A DNA stretch of 64,000 nt from Anaerophaga thermohalophila DSM 12881 (GTDB taxonomy: Bacteria > Bacteroidota > Bacteroidia > Bacteroidales > Marinilabiliaceae): NCBI RefSeq assembly GCF_000191885.1, contig NZ_AEWI01000007.1, positions 1 through 64,000 on the forward strand. The letters are read 5' to 3'. Made by a program: the position numbers and the translations under genes. The notes below the pieces were generated by a model that worked only from the letters and a program-made list of their open reading frames with translations, was not told the DNA's origin and made no database searches. Positions 16,758 to 25,854 of the stretch are shown here, in pieces; within the stretch, counting starts at the first letter, position 1, and each line of letters begins with the position of its first letter.

Positions 16758-17948
16758 CTAATACAAAAACCCAAACAACCACAACGGTATCTTATGCAAG
16801 TGCCCGATTTCTATTTCATCGGCTGCGACAAAGGCGTTTTCAAGATGCTTAACCTGTTTATTTGTTTTTCCACGACCACCTATCTCAAATACATAATCGG
16901 CAAATGCGAAATCGCCTTTGGAAGTATATTTAATAGGGCCCAAAATTCCCAGCTGATTAATAAAAAAGCTCTCTCTGACATTTCCGATATTGGGGTTTTC
17001 ATCAGCTAAAGCATATTGCAGATTGGGGTGGTGCATATAGATTTTCTCTGGCTTTTGCAATGCTCCGATGCCTTTGGTATTTGCATACAGGCATTTGATG
17101 ACACGGATGTCTTCCAGGTAACGAATGAAATGCACCAGACTGTTCCGACTAATGCCAATGCGTTCACTCAATTTGGAAATATTGGGTTTGAAGGGAGCCG
17201 ATTCCGATATAATATGTAGCAGCAATCGGATATTCTCCACACTGCCAAAACTGATATCATACGATGAAGGCAAATCAATGTTTAATGCCAGAGAAATGGT
17301 TTCGGACAACTTTTGCGGGTAAAGAGTAGGCGCTTCTTTGAAATAGGGGTAGTAACCATGTTCCAGAAACTTCCGGAAATGTGCAAGGGGACGGATAGAA
17401 TCAGCAATTTCCAGGGCATATCGGGTATGCGAATCAATCAATGCTTTAAAATCGATCGGTTCAAATGTTGTTCCCTGTGTGAAATTCAGAAATTCCCGGT
17501 AGGATAAACCGTAAAGCTCATACATCACAGCCCGCCGGCTTAGATCTCCTTTGGCCTGATTCAAATGAACAAGTGATGAGCCGGTAAAAATGATCTTCAA
17601 ATCGGGCTGATCATCATAAATGTTTTTCAATTCCTGCGACCAGTTTTGATAGCGGTGGACTTCATCCAAAAGCAGATACTTCCCGCCTTGAATGACAAAT
17701 TGCTCTGCAAAGTCGACAAGGTTGTTTTCCGTAAAAAACAAATCATCCAGGCTCACATAAAGCGTTTGATTGTCCTGGGGGAGATGTTCTTTGGCATATT
17801 GAAGCAATAGCGTGGTTTTTCCGGCTCCACGGGCCCCTTTTATGCCGATCAGGCGACTGTTCCAGTCAATTTTTTCAGCAAGGTACCGCTTGAATTGAGT
17901 TGGTACCTGATGCAGTTTCTGATATGATTTTTGAAAAAGCTTTTCCAA
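16758..17948 (-). CDS. AAA-family ATPase with DUF4143 domain
   Basis: A 396-aa protein with Walker A GARGAGKTTLL near residue 38, Walker B YLLLDEVH near 95, sensor motif IFTGSSLV, and a C-terminal DUF4143 nuclease-like region (FADYVFEIGG). Such proteins are widespread, mobile and functionally obscure; some act like toxin or defence components. No ATG is available near the 5' end. The frame opens with TTG at 17946-17948 and stays open into the AT-rich sequence upstream, so the start is uncertain. It is unrelated to the salvage genes and sits between repeat A3 and a repeat-rich stretch, which suggests arrival as an accessory gene. Confidence 0.82.
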   Translation of the reverse strand: MEKLFQKSYQKLHQVPTQFKRYLAEKIDWNSRLIGIKGARGAGKTTLLLQYAKEHLPQDNQTLYVSLDDLFFTENNLVDFAEQFVIQGGKYLLLDEVHRYQNWSQELKNIYDDQPDLKIIFTGSSLVHLNQAKGDLSRRAVMYELYGLSYREFLNFTQGTTFEPIDFKALIDSHTRYALEIADSIRPLAHFRKFLEHGYYPYFKEAPTLYPQKLSETISLALNIDLPSSYDISFGSVENIRLLLHIISESAPFKPNISKLSERIGISRNSLVHFIRYLEDIRVIKCLYANTKGIGALQKPEKIYMHHPNLQYALADENPNIGNVRESFFINQLGILGPIKYTSKGDFAFADYVFEIGGRGKTNKQVKHLENAFVAADEIEIGHLHKIPLWLFGFLY

Positions 17949-18082
17949 TTTTTTTGCTCTAATTGCTCAACAAATATAATAAATTTTGCTTTCTATAAAA
18001 AGCATATAGAGGTTGATGGTTTTTTACTATTTAATTCTTTTCAAAATTTCAGAGAATCCAATTTCCGAAACTCTTCATAAAT

Positions 18083-18397
18083 GAGTACGGTATAAAAAGC
18101 ATATTTTTTTCAAAATCATGGCGTTTTAAATTTTTGTATCAGAGTTAACTTATTGTTAATGAGGATTCATTCGTATAAAATTTATTTATTAAGGTCGAAT
18201 GGAACTCGCATGATTAATTTTATACATGTTCTTTTGTGACAACCCTTGTCATGCTCGTTTCATCAGTATAAAAAAAGTCTAAGTCATTGGTCTGATTGAA
18301 CTCGCTATGAATCGCGGGATCGGCGTCAGCCAATTTCATTCATGTCTTTTTGAAAATTTGGTCATCCAAAATCCATGTTCGTTTCAAAAATTTAAAA
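18083..18397 (+). repeat. Type B element left end carrying A and C repeats (B6)
   Basis: The B-type end (GAGTACGGTATAAAAAGCAT) starts at 18083, preceded by ATAAAT as possible target duplication. Inside are a type A copy (18169-18264) and a type C copy (18262-18390) containing a hairpin-prone GAAAATTTGG/CCAAAAT block. The expected right end is missing because the insertion sequence begins at 18398. The gap 17949-18082 shows only AT-rich sequence with a stray TATAAAAAGCATAT end. Confidence 0.7.
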
Positions 18398-20252
18398 CGG
18401 AACTTCCTATCTTAAAGAAAATAAATATCCCTTAAACCCCTTTTCTGTCAAGGGATGCGCCATATTATCAGGCTGATTCCTTCTTAGCTACATTTAGTTT
18501 TATATCCAGTGCATCCAATATTTCTTTTTGATGATTCGATAAGTTATGTGGGCGTACTTTTATTTTGGTTCCTTTAAAATCATATTCTATATATTGTATT
18601 TTATCAAGGCTTTCAATAGCAAATTTTCGGGTATAGTTTAAACTGGCTATTTTATCTGAAATATATTTGGTTATCATATACGCCAGCATCACAACAAATA
18701 CGTGGCCCTTTGTCCTATCCTCTTTTCTTACAAATATTGGTCTAAGCTCTTCAATTGTGGTCTTCATGGTCCTAAATGCAAATTCAACCAATCCTAAATC
18801 TTTGTATCTATCATGGGCCTCTTTTGTGTTTAGTTCTTCTTTTGGGACTCCCGTTTTAACCACATAACAGCCATCTAACTCCCCTTGTTTTTCTTTTGCT
18901 TCCTCATCTATAGATATAGAGAACCCTCTTTCGTTCACATCTACCGTGACGATGTTTTTTAGTTTTAATTTTACCAGCTCATTGTTTATATCTCTTTGCG
19001 CAACATTAATTTGTGCTTTTGGATGTTCTTTTAAGTATTTGTTTTTATTAGTCACAAAATCCATCAACCTTTTAATTCGGTCTTCTCTATTTCGTTTTAA
19101 TTCTATTGCCCTATACTTGTTTTTCCGCAATATGTACCTCACATTATTTTCGCCAGCTACTTCTACCAATTCGTCTTCAAATAAAGATAGCTGCAATACC
19201 CCTTTATTTATTAATGATTTAATCTGCTCTTTGGTAATTGTTGTGAGATAATCCCATTTATACTGGTTTGATATGATTTCATCAATCTGGCTTGATTTTA
19301 TCATTCCTTTATCCCCAACAAAAATAACTCGCTCTACACCAAATACTTCTTTGAGTTTTTTAAGTTGTGACGAAACTGTTTTTGTGTCACCGGTATTCCC
19401 TTTGAATACCTCTATGGTAATTGGGTATCCATAGCTGTCGAGCATCAGCCCTACAACTATTTGCATCTTGCCTTTTTTCTTGTCCCTATTATATCCGTAT
19501 GTGGCCAGTTCGTTTTTTGTCCCCTCCAAATAGGATGAAGTTACATCGTATAAAAATATATTCTTTATTTTTTCTGTTTGATAACGGTGTCTGAAAATTT
19601 TCTTTTCTATTTTTTCCTGATTAGCGCTTAACCAATCCAGGTTATCGTATAAGCTATCTTCATTGAAACTGGACACATTGTAAACATTCTCAATATCCTG
19701 ATTAATCACCCATTCGTTGGCAATGTAATTCCTTGACTGTTGCGTAATTATACGCCCTGCAATTTGCACCATTGCCAGTTTTGCTTGTTTAGAACTGCCT
19801 AAGGCCTGATATATTCCCAGTCGGTTGGCCACTTGTTTGATTACTTCAATTGCACCGAATGATTTGCCATTAGAAAGATTCAAGTCCTCTATTGCCGTAA
19901 TAGCTTTACCTTTAATTAATTTTTCCAAATCATTTACAAGATGTTCTGGCCATTTTGTTAAAGAGGTAATGCTTCTATGTTTAACTTTTTCACCCTCCCT
20001 ATAATTTTCCATCAGAACAACTGATTGGTAAACCTTATTTTTTGTCTTACGGTATGTTCTTTGAATAAACATATAGCTAAATTTATGTCTTAGCCACAAA
20101 TATAATAATTTAAAAAATTATATGCAAATGTTTTATAGAATTTTTGTATTAATTCTTTCTTAGCCACACATATTTGAGCAAAAAAAACTCTTAAACTTAG
20201 CCTGGCAGTGGGAGTGCTGTGATTTGCCGATAAAATTAGACAGGAAGTTCCG
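18398..20252. mobile_element. IS1634-family insertion sequence
   Basis: About 1.85 kb bounded by imperfect terminal inverted repeats: CGGAACTTCCTATCT at 18398-18412 and, on the opposite strand, CGGAACTTCCTGTCT at 20252-20238. It contains one transposase gene. No convincing target duplication is visible: TTTAAAA on the left against GTAAAAAGG on the right. The left neighbour is a B/C repeat and the right neighbour is the middle of a coding sequence. The two flanks therefore do not form one interrupted locus, which suggests deletion or recombination at the element. Confidence 0.85.
18468..20072 (-). CDS. IS1634-family transposase
   Basis: DDE transposase of the IS1634 group (IS4-like). The first ATG is at 20070-20072 (MFIQRTYRKTKNKVYQS), giving 534 aa; a longer frame from a TTG at 20099 is less likely. 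Visible catalytic-region motifs are FLYDVTSSYLEG (first Asp), VIFVGDKGMIKSSQI (second Asp) and, near the C-terminus, VEFAFRTMKTTIEELRPIFVRKEDR (positions around 430, with the Glu in the usual YREK-like area). The gene is intact, so the element may still be active. It has no role in the metabolic cluster. Confidence 0.93.
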   Translation of the reverse strand: MFIQRTYRKTKNKVYQSVVLMENYREGEKVKHRSITSLTKWPEHLVNDLEKLIKGKAITAIEDLNLSNGKSFGAIEVIKQVANRLGIYQALGSSKQAKLAMVQIAGRIITQQSRNYIANEWVINQDIENVYNVSSFNEDSLYDNLDWLSANQEKIEKKIFRHRYQTEKIKNIFLYDVTSSYLEGTKNELATYGYNRDKKKGKMQIVVGLMLDSYGYPITIEVFKGNTGDTKTVSSQLKKLKEVFGVERVIFVGDKGMIKSSQIDEIISNQYKWDYLTTITKEQIKSLINKGVLQLSLFEDELVEVAGENNVRYILRKNKYRAIELKRNREDRIKRLMDFVTNKNKYLKEHPKAQINVAQRDINNELVKLKLKNIVTVDVNERGFSISIDEEAKEKQGELDGCYVVKTGVPKEELNTKEAHDRYKDLGLVEFAFRTMKTTIEELRPIFVRKEDRTKGHVFVVMLAYMITKYISDKIASLNYTRKFAIESLDKIQYIEYDFKGTKIKVRPHNLSNHQKEILDALDIKLNVAKKESA

Positions 20253-21886
20253 GTAAAAAGGCCAATTTACTGTTTCAGGGGATTTCCTCCAAAATGGAAG
20301 ATTTCCGGGCCCGTCGTATTACGGCTTTTTTAGATATGTTGGATACGGGTGTCCGATCTCGTATCGAAAATATGAAAAATTCCCTTTCGCGCAAAAGCGA
20401 TGAAATTGACCACTATTTTGATTTGTTGCCTGAAACTTCTACGGCCCGGCAAACTTATTTTTATCTGAAAGAAAATGCCAATTTTCGTGATTTGAAAAAG
20501 TGGGTAAACGACAATTTGTATCCCGGTCATATTGATGTCAATATTATGACCAAACTCGATAAAGAGAATTTTGCCGGCGGAGAGCAGTTGCCCGTTGAAT
20601 TTAACGATGCCCATGCGGCCTTACGGGGATTTGCTAAAAGTAAATTGCAATCATCACTGGTTTTATCGGCAGGGATGAACACAAGGCTGTTTTCTTACCT
20701 GGAAAATTGGGACGATTTTTATCCCGATTCTGAAGGGAATCTGAAGAAGAAAATTACCATAAAAGTTAGCGATTACCGGTCGGCCGTAGTTCAGGGAAAA
20801 CTGCTGGCCAAAAAGGGTATCTGGGTATCGGAATTCCGCATCGAATCGGGACTTAATTGCGGCGGTCATGCTTTTGCTTCGCAAGGGAACCTAATAGGGC
20901 CTGTCCTTGAAGAATTTAAAAATAACAGGGGAAAGCTAATTGCCGATCAGTTTGAGGTGTTTCAGACTGCCTTGAATCAAAAAGGACGCGTTTATCCATC
21001 AGAAGCTCCAACGGTTAGAATTTCTGCGCAGGGAGGGATAGGCACTGCTGCAGAGCATGACTTTTTGCTTAATTATTATCAGCTTGACTCAGTTGGTTGG
21101 GGGACTCCTTTTCTGCTTGTGCCGGAAGCTGTAAGCATTGACGATGACACCATTTATCGCCTTTCGATGGCACGAGAGAATGATTTGTATTTAAGCAATA
21201 TTTCTCCATTGGGTGTTCCCTTCAATAATTTGAGAAATAATACCAAAGATGCTGAAAGAGACCTGAAAATCAATCAAAATAAACCGGGGAGTGGCTGTGT
21301 TAAACAATATTGCTCCCTTAGCAAAGAATTTGAAGGTCGTCCTCAATGTACTGCTTCTCGTAGTTATCAGAGAAAAAAAATCCTGACTTTGGAGGCGTCT
21401 TCAAATGATCGTGATTCTCTTAAAAAAGCCATTGCCGATGTAACAGAGAAATCGTGCATTTGTACTGGTCTTGGAACTTCCGCTTTGTTGGCTAACGATA
21501 TTTCCACCGAAGCAGAAGGCCCAGGCGTTTCTGTTTGTCCCGGACCCAATATGGCTTATTTCAGCAAAAAATCCTCCCTTAAAGAGATGATTGGACATAT
21601 TTATGGCCAAAACAATCTAATGGAACGGAACGACAGGCCCGATTTATTTGTTAAAGAGTTGTCCTTAAATCTGGATTACTATATTAAGGAAACAGAAACT
21701 TCAACGGTTGGCAATGAAAGAGCCGAAAATCAAAACAAAAAAATTCATGCTGCTCTCGAAAAAGGAATTGAATATTATCGTCAGCTTTTTTCATTGCACC
21801 ATCAACAATTAAAAATTTCATTGAACGACTCTCTTAATCAGCTCGATAAGCTGGAAAATCGACTAAATGTGGGGAGTTTTGTTTGA
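20253..21886 (+). pseudogene. 5'-truncated unknown protein cut by the insertion sequence
   Basis: The frame is open from the inner end of the insertion sequence through the terminal repeat (SGKKANLLFQGISSKMEDF), so the first ATG at 20294 is probably internal and the true N-terminus has been lost. About 545 codons remain. The middle part has ESGLNCGGHAFASQGN and SAQGGIGTAAEHDFLLNYY, then GWGTPFLLVPEAV; the glycine-rich pattern is reminiscent of FMN-binding TIM-barrel proteins (glutamate synthase or nitronate monooxygenase-like). I do not recognise the family and make no functional call. A cysteine-rich stretch (SGCVKQYCSLSKEFEGRPQC) and a helical C-terminus follow. The missing 5' part is not found in the window. 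Confidence 0.7.
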
Positions 21887-21934
21887 TGTAATAATAAGGA
21901 TGTTTCCAACTCTGCCCGTTTTTCACTTTTCAGA

Positions 21935-21990
21935 CACCCTCCGTGTCTTCATAAAAACATAAAAATCTTTGTGCCTTTGCGTCTCCGCGT
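21935..21990 (+). repeat. Common Bacteroidota CCTTTGCGTCTCCGCG dispersed repeat
   Basis: The intergenic stretch contains CTCCGTGTCTTCATAAAAAC and CTTTGTGCCTTTGCGTCTCC; a degenerate counterpart (ACGCGGAGTCGCAAAGACG) lies at 15326-15346. I recognise this as a widespread interspersed repeat in the phylum. It separates the truncated gene from the convergent namZ. Confidence 0.45.
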
Positions 21991-22001
21991 TTAAGTATTC
22001 C

Positions 22002-23225
22002 TTAATACAAAAAGCTCTTTTCAGCCTTTTTTCTGAACGCTTCAACATCTTTTGTCCAGATACCGATCATATCATCTACGCGGAAATTTTGGCTGAAAGC
22101 CTTTCGTACCTTGTCGGTTCCGCAAACTTTATCGAACATATCCAGCCGGTCAGGATTACACAATTCAAACACATTTTTGTCTGGATTCATCCGGTAAGCC
22201 TCCTGCAGAACGTAAAACTGAATTAACGAAAGTGGTGCTTTTTCAATGTCGGTCAGGTGAACCTGAACCCCTTCAATTTCTTCGCCTTTGTAAGTGCTGT
22301 AGTATGGCTTAAAAAAAACCGGCCGGAAGATGACACCCGGCAGTTCGAGTTTGTTCAGGTGCTTTGCCAGTTGGTCTGCGTTGAGCCAGTCGGTCCCGAA
22401 TAGCTGAAACGGTAAAGTATATCCAACACCTATATTATAAACATACAATTCGCCCAGGATACCGGACACCGGGTAGTAGTAGGCCGAATGTGCATGAGGA
22501 ATATGAGGTGACGACGGAACCCAGGGCAGTCCGGTTTCTTCAAAGTTCATGTCGCGCTTCCAGCCTTCCATCTTAACCACGGATAGCTCGCATTGCAGTC
22601 CGCCGGGCAGCAGATTATTGTTGTTGATGTAAGTGGCCAGCTCACCAACGGTGAAGCCATGAACATAAGTAATGGGAAACTGACTGACAAATGATGTGAA
22701 TTCCGGCTCGGTCAGAGGGCCTTCAAATTTATTACCTCCCAGAGGATTTGGGCGATCCAGAACGACCAATTCAGTGTTGTTTTCGGCAGCAGCTTCCATG
22801 GCCAGCCCGAGCGTGCTAATGTAGGTATAGGAACGGGAGCCTATATCCTGAATGTCATATACCAGCACATCAATGTCTTTCAGCATTTCCGGGGTTGGTT
22901 TTCTTGTTTTTCCGTACAGGCTGAAAACCGGTATTCCTGTTGCCGGGTCGGTCAGATTATCAATCTTTTCTCCGGCAGCCACATTGCCTCTCACGCCGTG
23001 TTCGGGGCCGTACAGGGCCACCAGATCAACCTGAGGTGCATTAAAGAGAATGTCAATGGTAGAGTTGAGCCGGGCATCCACTCCTGTCGGGTTTGTGATC
23101 AGTCCGACCTTCTTTCCGGCCAATGATTCGAAATTTTGATTTTTTAAAACTTCAATACCTGTTTTTACCTGGGCATGGGTGATTGAAAACAGGGTTACAA
23201 AAATAATTAGTGTTATTTTTTTCAT
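22002..23225 (-). CDS. namZ: Exo-beta-N-acetylmuramidase NamZ (DUF1343, GH171)
   Basis: Secreted enzyme that releases MurNAc from the non-reducing end of peptide-free murein fragments. The chosen start (ATG 23223-23225) gives a clean signal peptide, MKKITLIIFVTLFSITHAQ; the frame extends 11 codons further upstream but that tail is not signal-like. Family blocks LYGPEHGVRG (with the conserved Glu-His), VLDRPNPLGG and LPWVPSSPHIP are present; 407 aa is the normal length. Its free MurNAc would enter through the symporter or DUF5009 protein and pass to the kinase and MurQ. It is the only salvage gene here besides kinase-murQ on the minus strand. A TGTAATACA motif lies 130 nt upstream. A second namZ homologue is at 51.5 kb. 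Confidence 0.93.
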   Translation of the reverse strand: MKKITLIIFVTLFSITHAQVKTGIEVLKNQNFESLAGKKVGLITNPTGVDARLNSTIDILFNAPQVDLVALYGPEHGVRGNVAAGEKIDNLTDPATGIPVFSLYGKTRKPTPEMLKDIDVLVYDIQDIGSRSYTYISTLGLAMEAAAENNTELVVLDRPNPLGGNKFEGPLTEPEFTSFVSQFPITYVHGFTVGELATYINNNNLLPGGLQCELSVVKMEGWKRDMNFEETGLPWVPSSPHIPHAHSAYYYPVSGILGELYVYNIGVGYTLPFQLFGTDWLNADQLAKHLNKLELPGVIFRPVFFKPYYSTYKGEEIEGVQVHLTDIEKAPLSLIQFYVLQEAYRMNPDKNVFELCNPDRLDMFDKVCGTDKVRKAFSQNFRVDDMIGIWTKDVEAFRKKAEKSFLY

Positions 23226-23352
23226 TGTTGATATCTTTTTGCAGGGGGTGATTTGCAAAAAAATGAATTTTTACTCAAAAATGATGTTAAAAATACCCCC
23301 TTTGTTTAATTTGATGTTGTGTTTGTAAAAAACGAATTGTAAGTTTGTAAGA

Positions 23353-23361
23353 TGTAATACA
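23353..23361. promoter_or_regulatory. TGTAATACA palindrome upstream of namZ
   Basis: Copy of the recurring TGTAATACA dyad, in the context AAGATGTAATACAAG, 128 nt upstream of the namZ start; a near copy TGTAATATA follows at 23416-23424. No clear TAnnTTTG element could be placed for this promoter. Confidence 0.35.
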
Positions 23362-23427
23362 AGAACAAATGTAAACAAGTTTTTATAAAATATCATTTTT
23401 TGTCGGATGATAATATGTAATATAATT

Positions 23428-23570
23428 GAGTGCAGTCTAAAAAGCATCTCTGTTGTCAAAATCAAGGCGTTTTAAATTTTTTGTACCGGAGTTAACTTGT
23501 TGTTAATGAGGATTCAAAGATCTAAAACAACAACGAGTTTGGCAACAAAGATGCTTTTTAGACTGGGCTC
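23428..23570 (+). repeat. MITE-like element B1 with 6-bp target duplication
   Basis: Non-coding 143-bp element. The left end GAGTGCAGTCTAAAAAGCAT pairs with the right end, which reads GAGCCCAGTCTAAAAAGCAT on the opposite strand; the terminal repeats match at 25 of 28 positions. It is flanked by ATAATT on both sides (23422-23427 and 23571-23576). It lies immediately upstream of the transglutaminase remnant and may have removed its start. Confidence 0.85.
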
Positions 23571-23576
23571 ATAATT

Positions 23577-24177
23577 AAAAAGGTAAGTTACTGGGGACTA
23601 TTTCTTATGGTGTGTGTTTCATGCAATAATAATAAAAAATCTGATGAAGTGCTAATCTGCCATCTAAGCAGATTATATAATGCCCGTGAATTTTCGGAAC
23701 TCAAGGAAGCGATTGCGCAAGTCAGAGAGAGCCTGTTGCGCCGGAGATCAGATATTTTGTTGGCAGTCTGATAGATTACATGAGACGATGCCAAAGCGAG
23801 TATTTCCCTGCCAAGAATGATATTGCTGAAAGGCTTGAGCGTGAAGGTATTCCCCGCACGCTGGCAAAGCGTATGGATGCTGCATCCCGGACATGTAAAC
23901 CTGCACGACTGGGGCCAGGTATGGTACGACGCAGTAGGATGGGTGCTCGTGGATGTTTCTTTTAAGCTGCAAAAAAGCGATGATCAGCGTATCAGGAAAT
24001 TTTACATATCAGGAATTGATGCATACCGGTTTATCAGATTACGGCCTCCGGTTTTGTTGCCTGAAACGATGGTACCGGAGCGAACCATGGGACTTTCAGA
24101 GAGGCGAGGCAGAGTGGAAAAACGGAAACCTGTACTTTGGTGTCTGGACATACAATATGGATGTTAAAGGTTTGTAA
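23577..24177 (+). pseudogene. Broken transglutaminase-domain lipoprotein gene
   Basis: Pieces of one protein appear in three frames. Frame A (from about 23580) gives a lipoprotein-like N-terminus, WGLFLMVCVSCNNNKKSDE, ending at stops 23769-23780. Frame B gives RRCQSEYFPAKNDIAERLEREG. Frame A then resumes with PARWQSVWMLHPGHVNLHDW, then GQVWYDAVGWVLVDVSFKLQK and FYISGIDAYRF, which is the His/Asp half of a transglutaminase-like domain. Frame C ends with EPWDFQRGEAEWKNGNLYF and TYNMDVKGL. The B-to-A shift falls in the CCCC run at 23852-23855. The catalytic cysteine region is missing, so a large internal deletion occurred too. No ATG is left beside element B1. Intact relatives are secreted proteins in the same kind of cluster. 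Confidence 0.75.
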
Positions 24178-24180
24178 GTA

Positions 24181-24540
24181 GGCGATTTGATTTTTAGTCA
24201 AAAAAAGGAGCATGGGGCAAAGGGAGAGAATTTGGTTAATAGTCGGGTAGTAATATAGCCGCGGAGCTGCAACAGTGTTCCTCATCTGAAAGAGGTTATT
24301 AGAACGTAGCCTGAAAGGCGCCTGTATTTATAGCATATATGCACAAAATAAACATTGACGCCGAAGGTGACGCACATTATTAATTAAAGGCGTAAAATAC
24401 AGAATTATAGAATCGATCAATTGTATCCGGGAGAATCAATATTTGTATCTGTGGATTGTAAAAAAAATATTTTTTTTCTCGCCATTTAAAATTTAACATT
24501 TACAATTAAATATCTGTAAAATAGCTTTTTAATATGATTG
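24181..24540. other. Intergenic stretch, no gene seen
   Basis: AT-rich sequence between the transglutaminase remnant and the promoter block of the NlpC/P60 gene. A tract at 24255-24385 contains CGCGGAGCTGCAACAG, then GGCGCCTGTATTT and AACATTGACGCC, resembling decayed dispersed-repeat material. Nothing else can be supported. Confidence 0.4.
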
Positions 24541-24544
24541 TTTT

Positions 24545-24660
24545 TTCAATTTTCACATGTAATACATGTTATATGATATAAAACAATTAAAAAATGTTTG
24601 TGCTTTAAAAATTTAACATTAATTTTGAACTCGGTAAGATGTAATACAAAAATACGCTTG
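24545..24660 (+). promoter_or_regulatory. Promoter block with paired palindromes upstream of NlpC/P60 gene
   Basis: Contains the 15-bp dyad ACATGTAATACATGT (24555-24569), TTG at 24598-24600, 19 nt, TAATTTTG at 24620-24627, and a second TGTAATACA at 24640-24648 near the expected start site. The two palindromes are 82 bp apart. The whole block is repeated, with the same internal spacing, at 48460-48570, and is related to 2230-2300. Leader length would be about 45 nt. Confidence 0.6.
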
Positions 24661-24676
24661 TTATTAAAAAAATAGT

Positions 24677-25843
24677 ATGAAGGCATTCATTTTTGGCATA
24701 ATAATCTCTTTGTCAGTGCTTTTTTTGGGGTGTGCAGGCGACCGGAAGATAGATGAAGTTATTTCCCGGTTTCAGGATGAAAATGTGGGAGACTTACGGG
24801 AGAATGTTTTTGATATTTCCTTCGAACGTGTTGGAGGTAAAACATTTATCCTGTCAGGGGAAATTGATGACCGGACCCTGAAATCAGCGTTGATGGACAC
24901 TTTGATTGCAAACGGATTTTATATACAGGACAGTGTCGTGGTTTTGCCACATAATGTATCTGCACCCTTTGGTATTATCGATCTGAGTGTGGCCACCATG
25001 CGCTCATCAGCTTCTCATACAGCCTCCATGGTAAGCCAGGCTTTGATGGGAATGCCGGTCAGAGTGCTTAAAGAAAAAGGAGGGTGGGTCTACATTCAGA
25101 CCCCCGACCGGTACCTGGGATGGTGCGAAAGGGCAGCCGTTCAGTTTACCGATTCGGCCGGATGGAAGGCCTGGAAAAAAGTTCCGAAAGTAATGGTAAC
25201 AAGTCGTTGTTCGGTCATCAGAGATAAAGCGACCGGTGATGTTGTTGGTGATCTGGTTGCCGGCTGTCTGATCGACGCGACCGGCCGGAAAAATGATAAG
25301 GTTTTTGTAGCAACGCCTGCCGGTACTACAGGTTTTGTCAATGCATCGGATATTGTACCGTTTGATGAGGTGCATTTTCCCGATTCGGCAGATGTTCAGA
25401 AACTAAAAAAAAGGGCATTAAGTCTTCTTAGAACCCCTTATTTATGGGGAGGGATATCTGTTCGTGCCCTTGATTGCAGCGGATTTACCAAAACGGTTTA
25501 CCGGCTTCAGGGAATTGTTCTGGCAAGGGACGCATCGCTGCAGGCCCGGTATGGAGAAGAAATACCTGTTGATCATGGCCTTGAGGTGTTCAAAACAGGC
25601 GATTTGCTCTTTTTTGTTCCCCGCAAAGGAAGTGACCGGATTACGCACGTGGGATTATACATTGGCAATTCGGAGTTTATACATGAGGCCGGAAAAGTGA
25701 AGATAAACAGTCTTGACAGTACCAGATTGAATTATAGCCGCTACAGGGCAAACACACTGGTGAAAGCCAGACGGATCAACGGCTGTCGGGAAGCTGAAGG
25801 TATCGTTCACTTATTGAAGCATCCCTGGTATGCAGAACCATAA
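24677..25843 (+). CDS. NlpC/P60 endopeptidase lipoprotein with bacterial SH3 domains (YkfC-like)
   Basis: A 388-aa lipoprotein: signal peptide with lipobox LFLGC (Cys19). Two SH3-type domains lie at about 105-235 (MPVRVLKEKGGWVYIQTPD; VMVTSRCSVIRDKATGDVVG), then an NlpC/P60 catalytic domain with C267 (ALDCSGF), H324 (THVGLYIG) and H336 (FIHEAG). All three catalytic residues are present. Enzymes of this layout, such as YkfC, split gamma-D-Glu from the diamino acid in free murein peptides, yielding L-Ala-D-Glu, the substrate of the epimerase encoded 11 nt downstream. The two are thus a matched pair in one operon. It has its own palindrome-bearing promoter. High confidence. Confidence 0.92.
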   Translation: MKAFIFGIIISLSVLFLGCAGDRKIDEVISRFQDENVGDLRENVFDISFERVGGKTFILSGEIDDRTLKSALMDTLIANGFYIQDSVVVLPHNVSAPFGIIDLSVATMRSSASHTASMVSQALMGMPVRVLKEKGGWVYIQTPDRYLGWCERAAVQFTDSAGWKAWKKVPKVMVTSRCSVIRDKATGDVVGDLVAGCLIDATGRKNDKVFVATPAGTTGFVNASDIVPFDEVHFPDSADVQKLKKRALSLLRTPYLWGGISVRALDCSGFTKTVYRLQGIVLARDASLQARYGEEIPVDHGLEVFKTGDLLFFVPRKGSDRITHVGLYIGNSEFIHEAGKVKINSLDSTRLNYSRYRANTLVKARRINGCREAEGIVHLLKHPWYAEP

Positions 25844-25854
25844 AATTACTGATT

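Noticed and set aside
16758-17948. The ATPase/DUF4143 gene as part of the salvage pathway or an antiphage system
   Set aside because: It has no metabolic motif, lies between repeats on the opposite strand and stands alone; there is no partner gene to support a defence role.
20099-20099. TTG as start of the transposase
   Set aside because: The ATG at 20070-20072 begins a typical IS1634 N-terminus; the nine codons upstream add nothing family-like.
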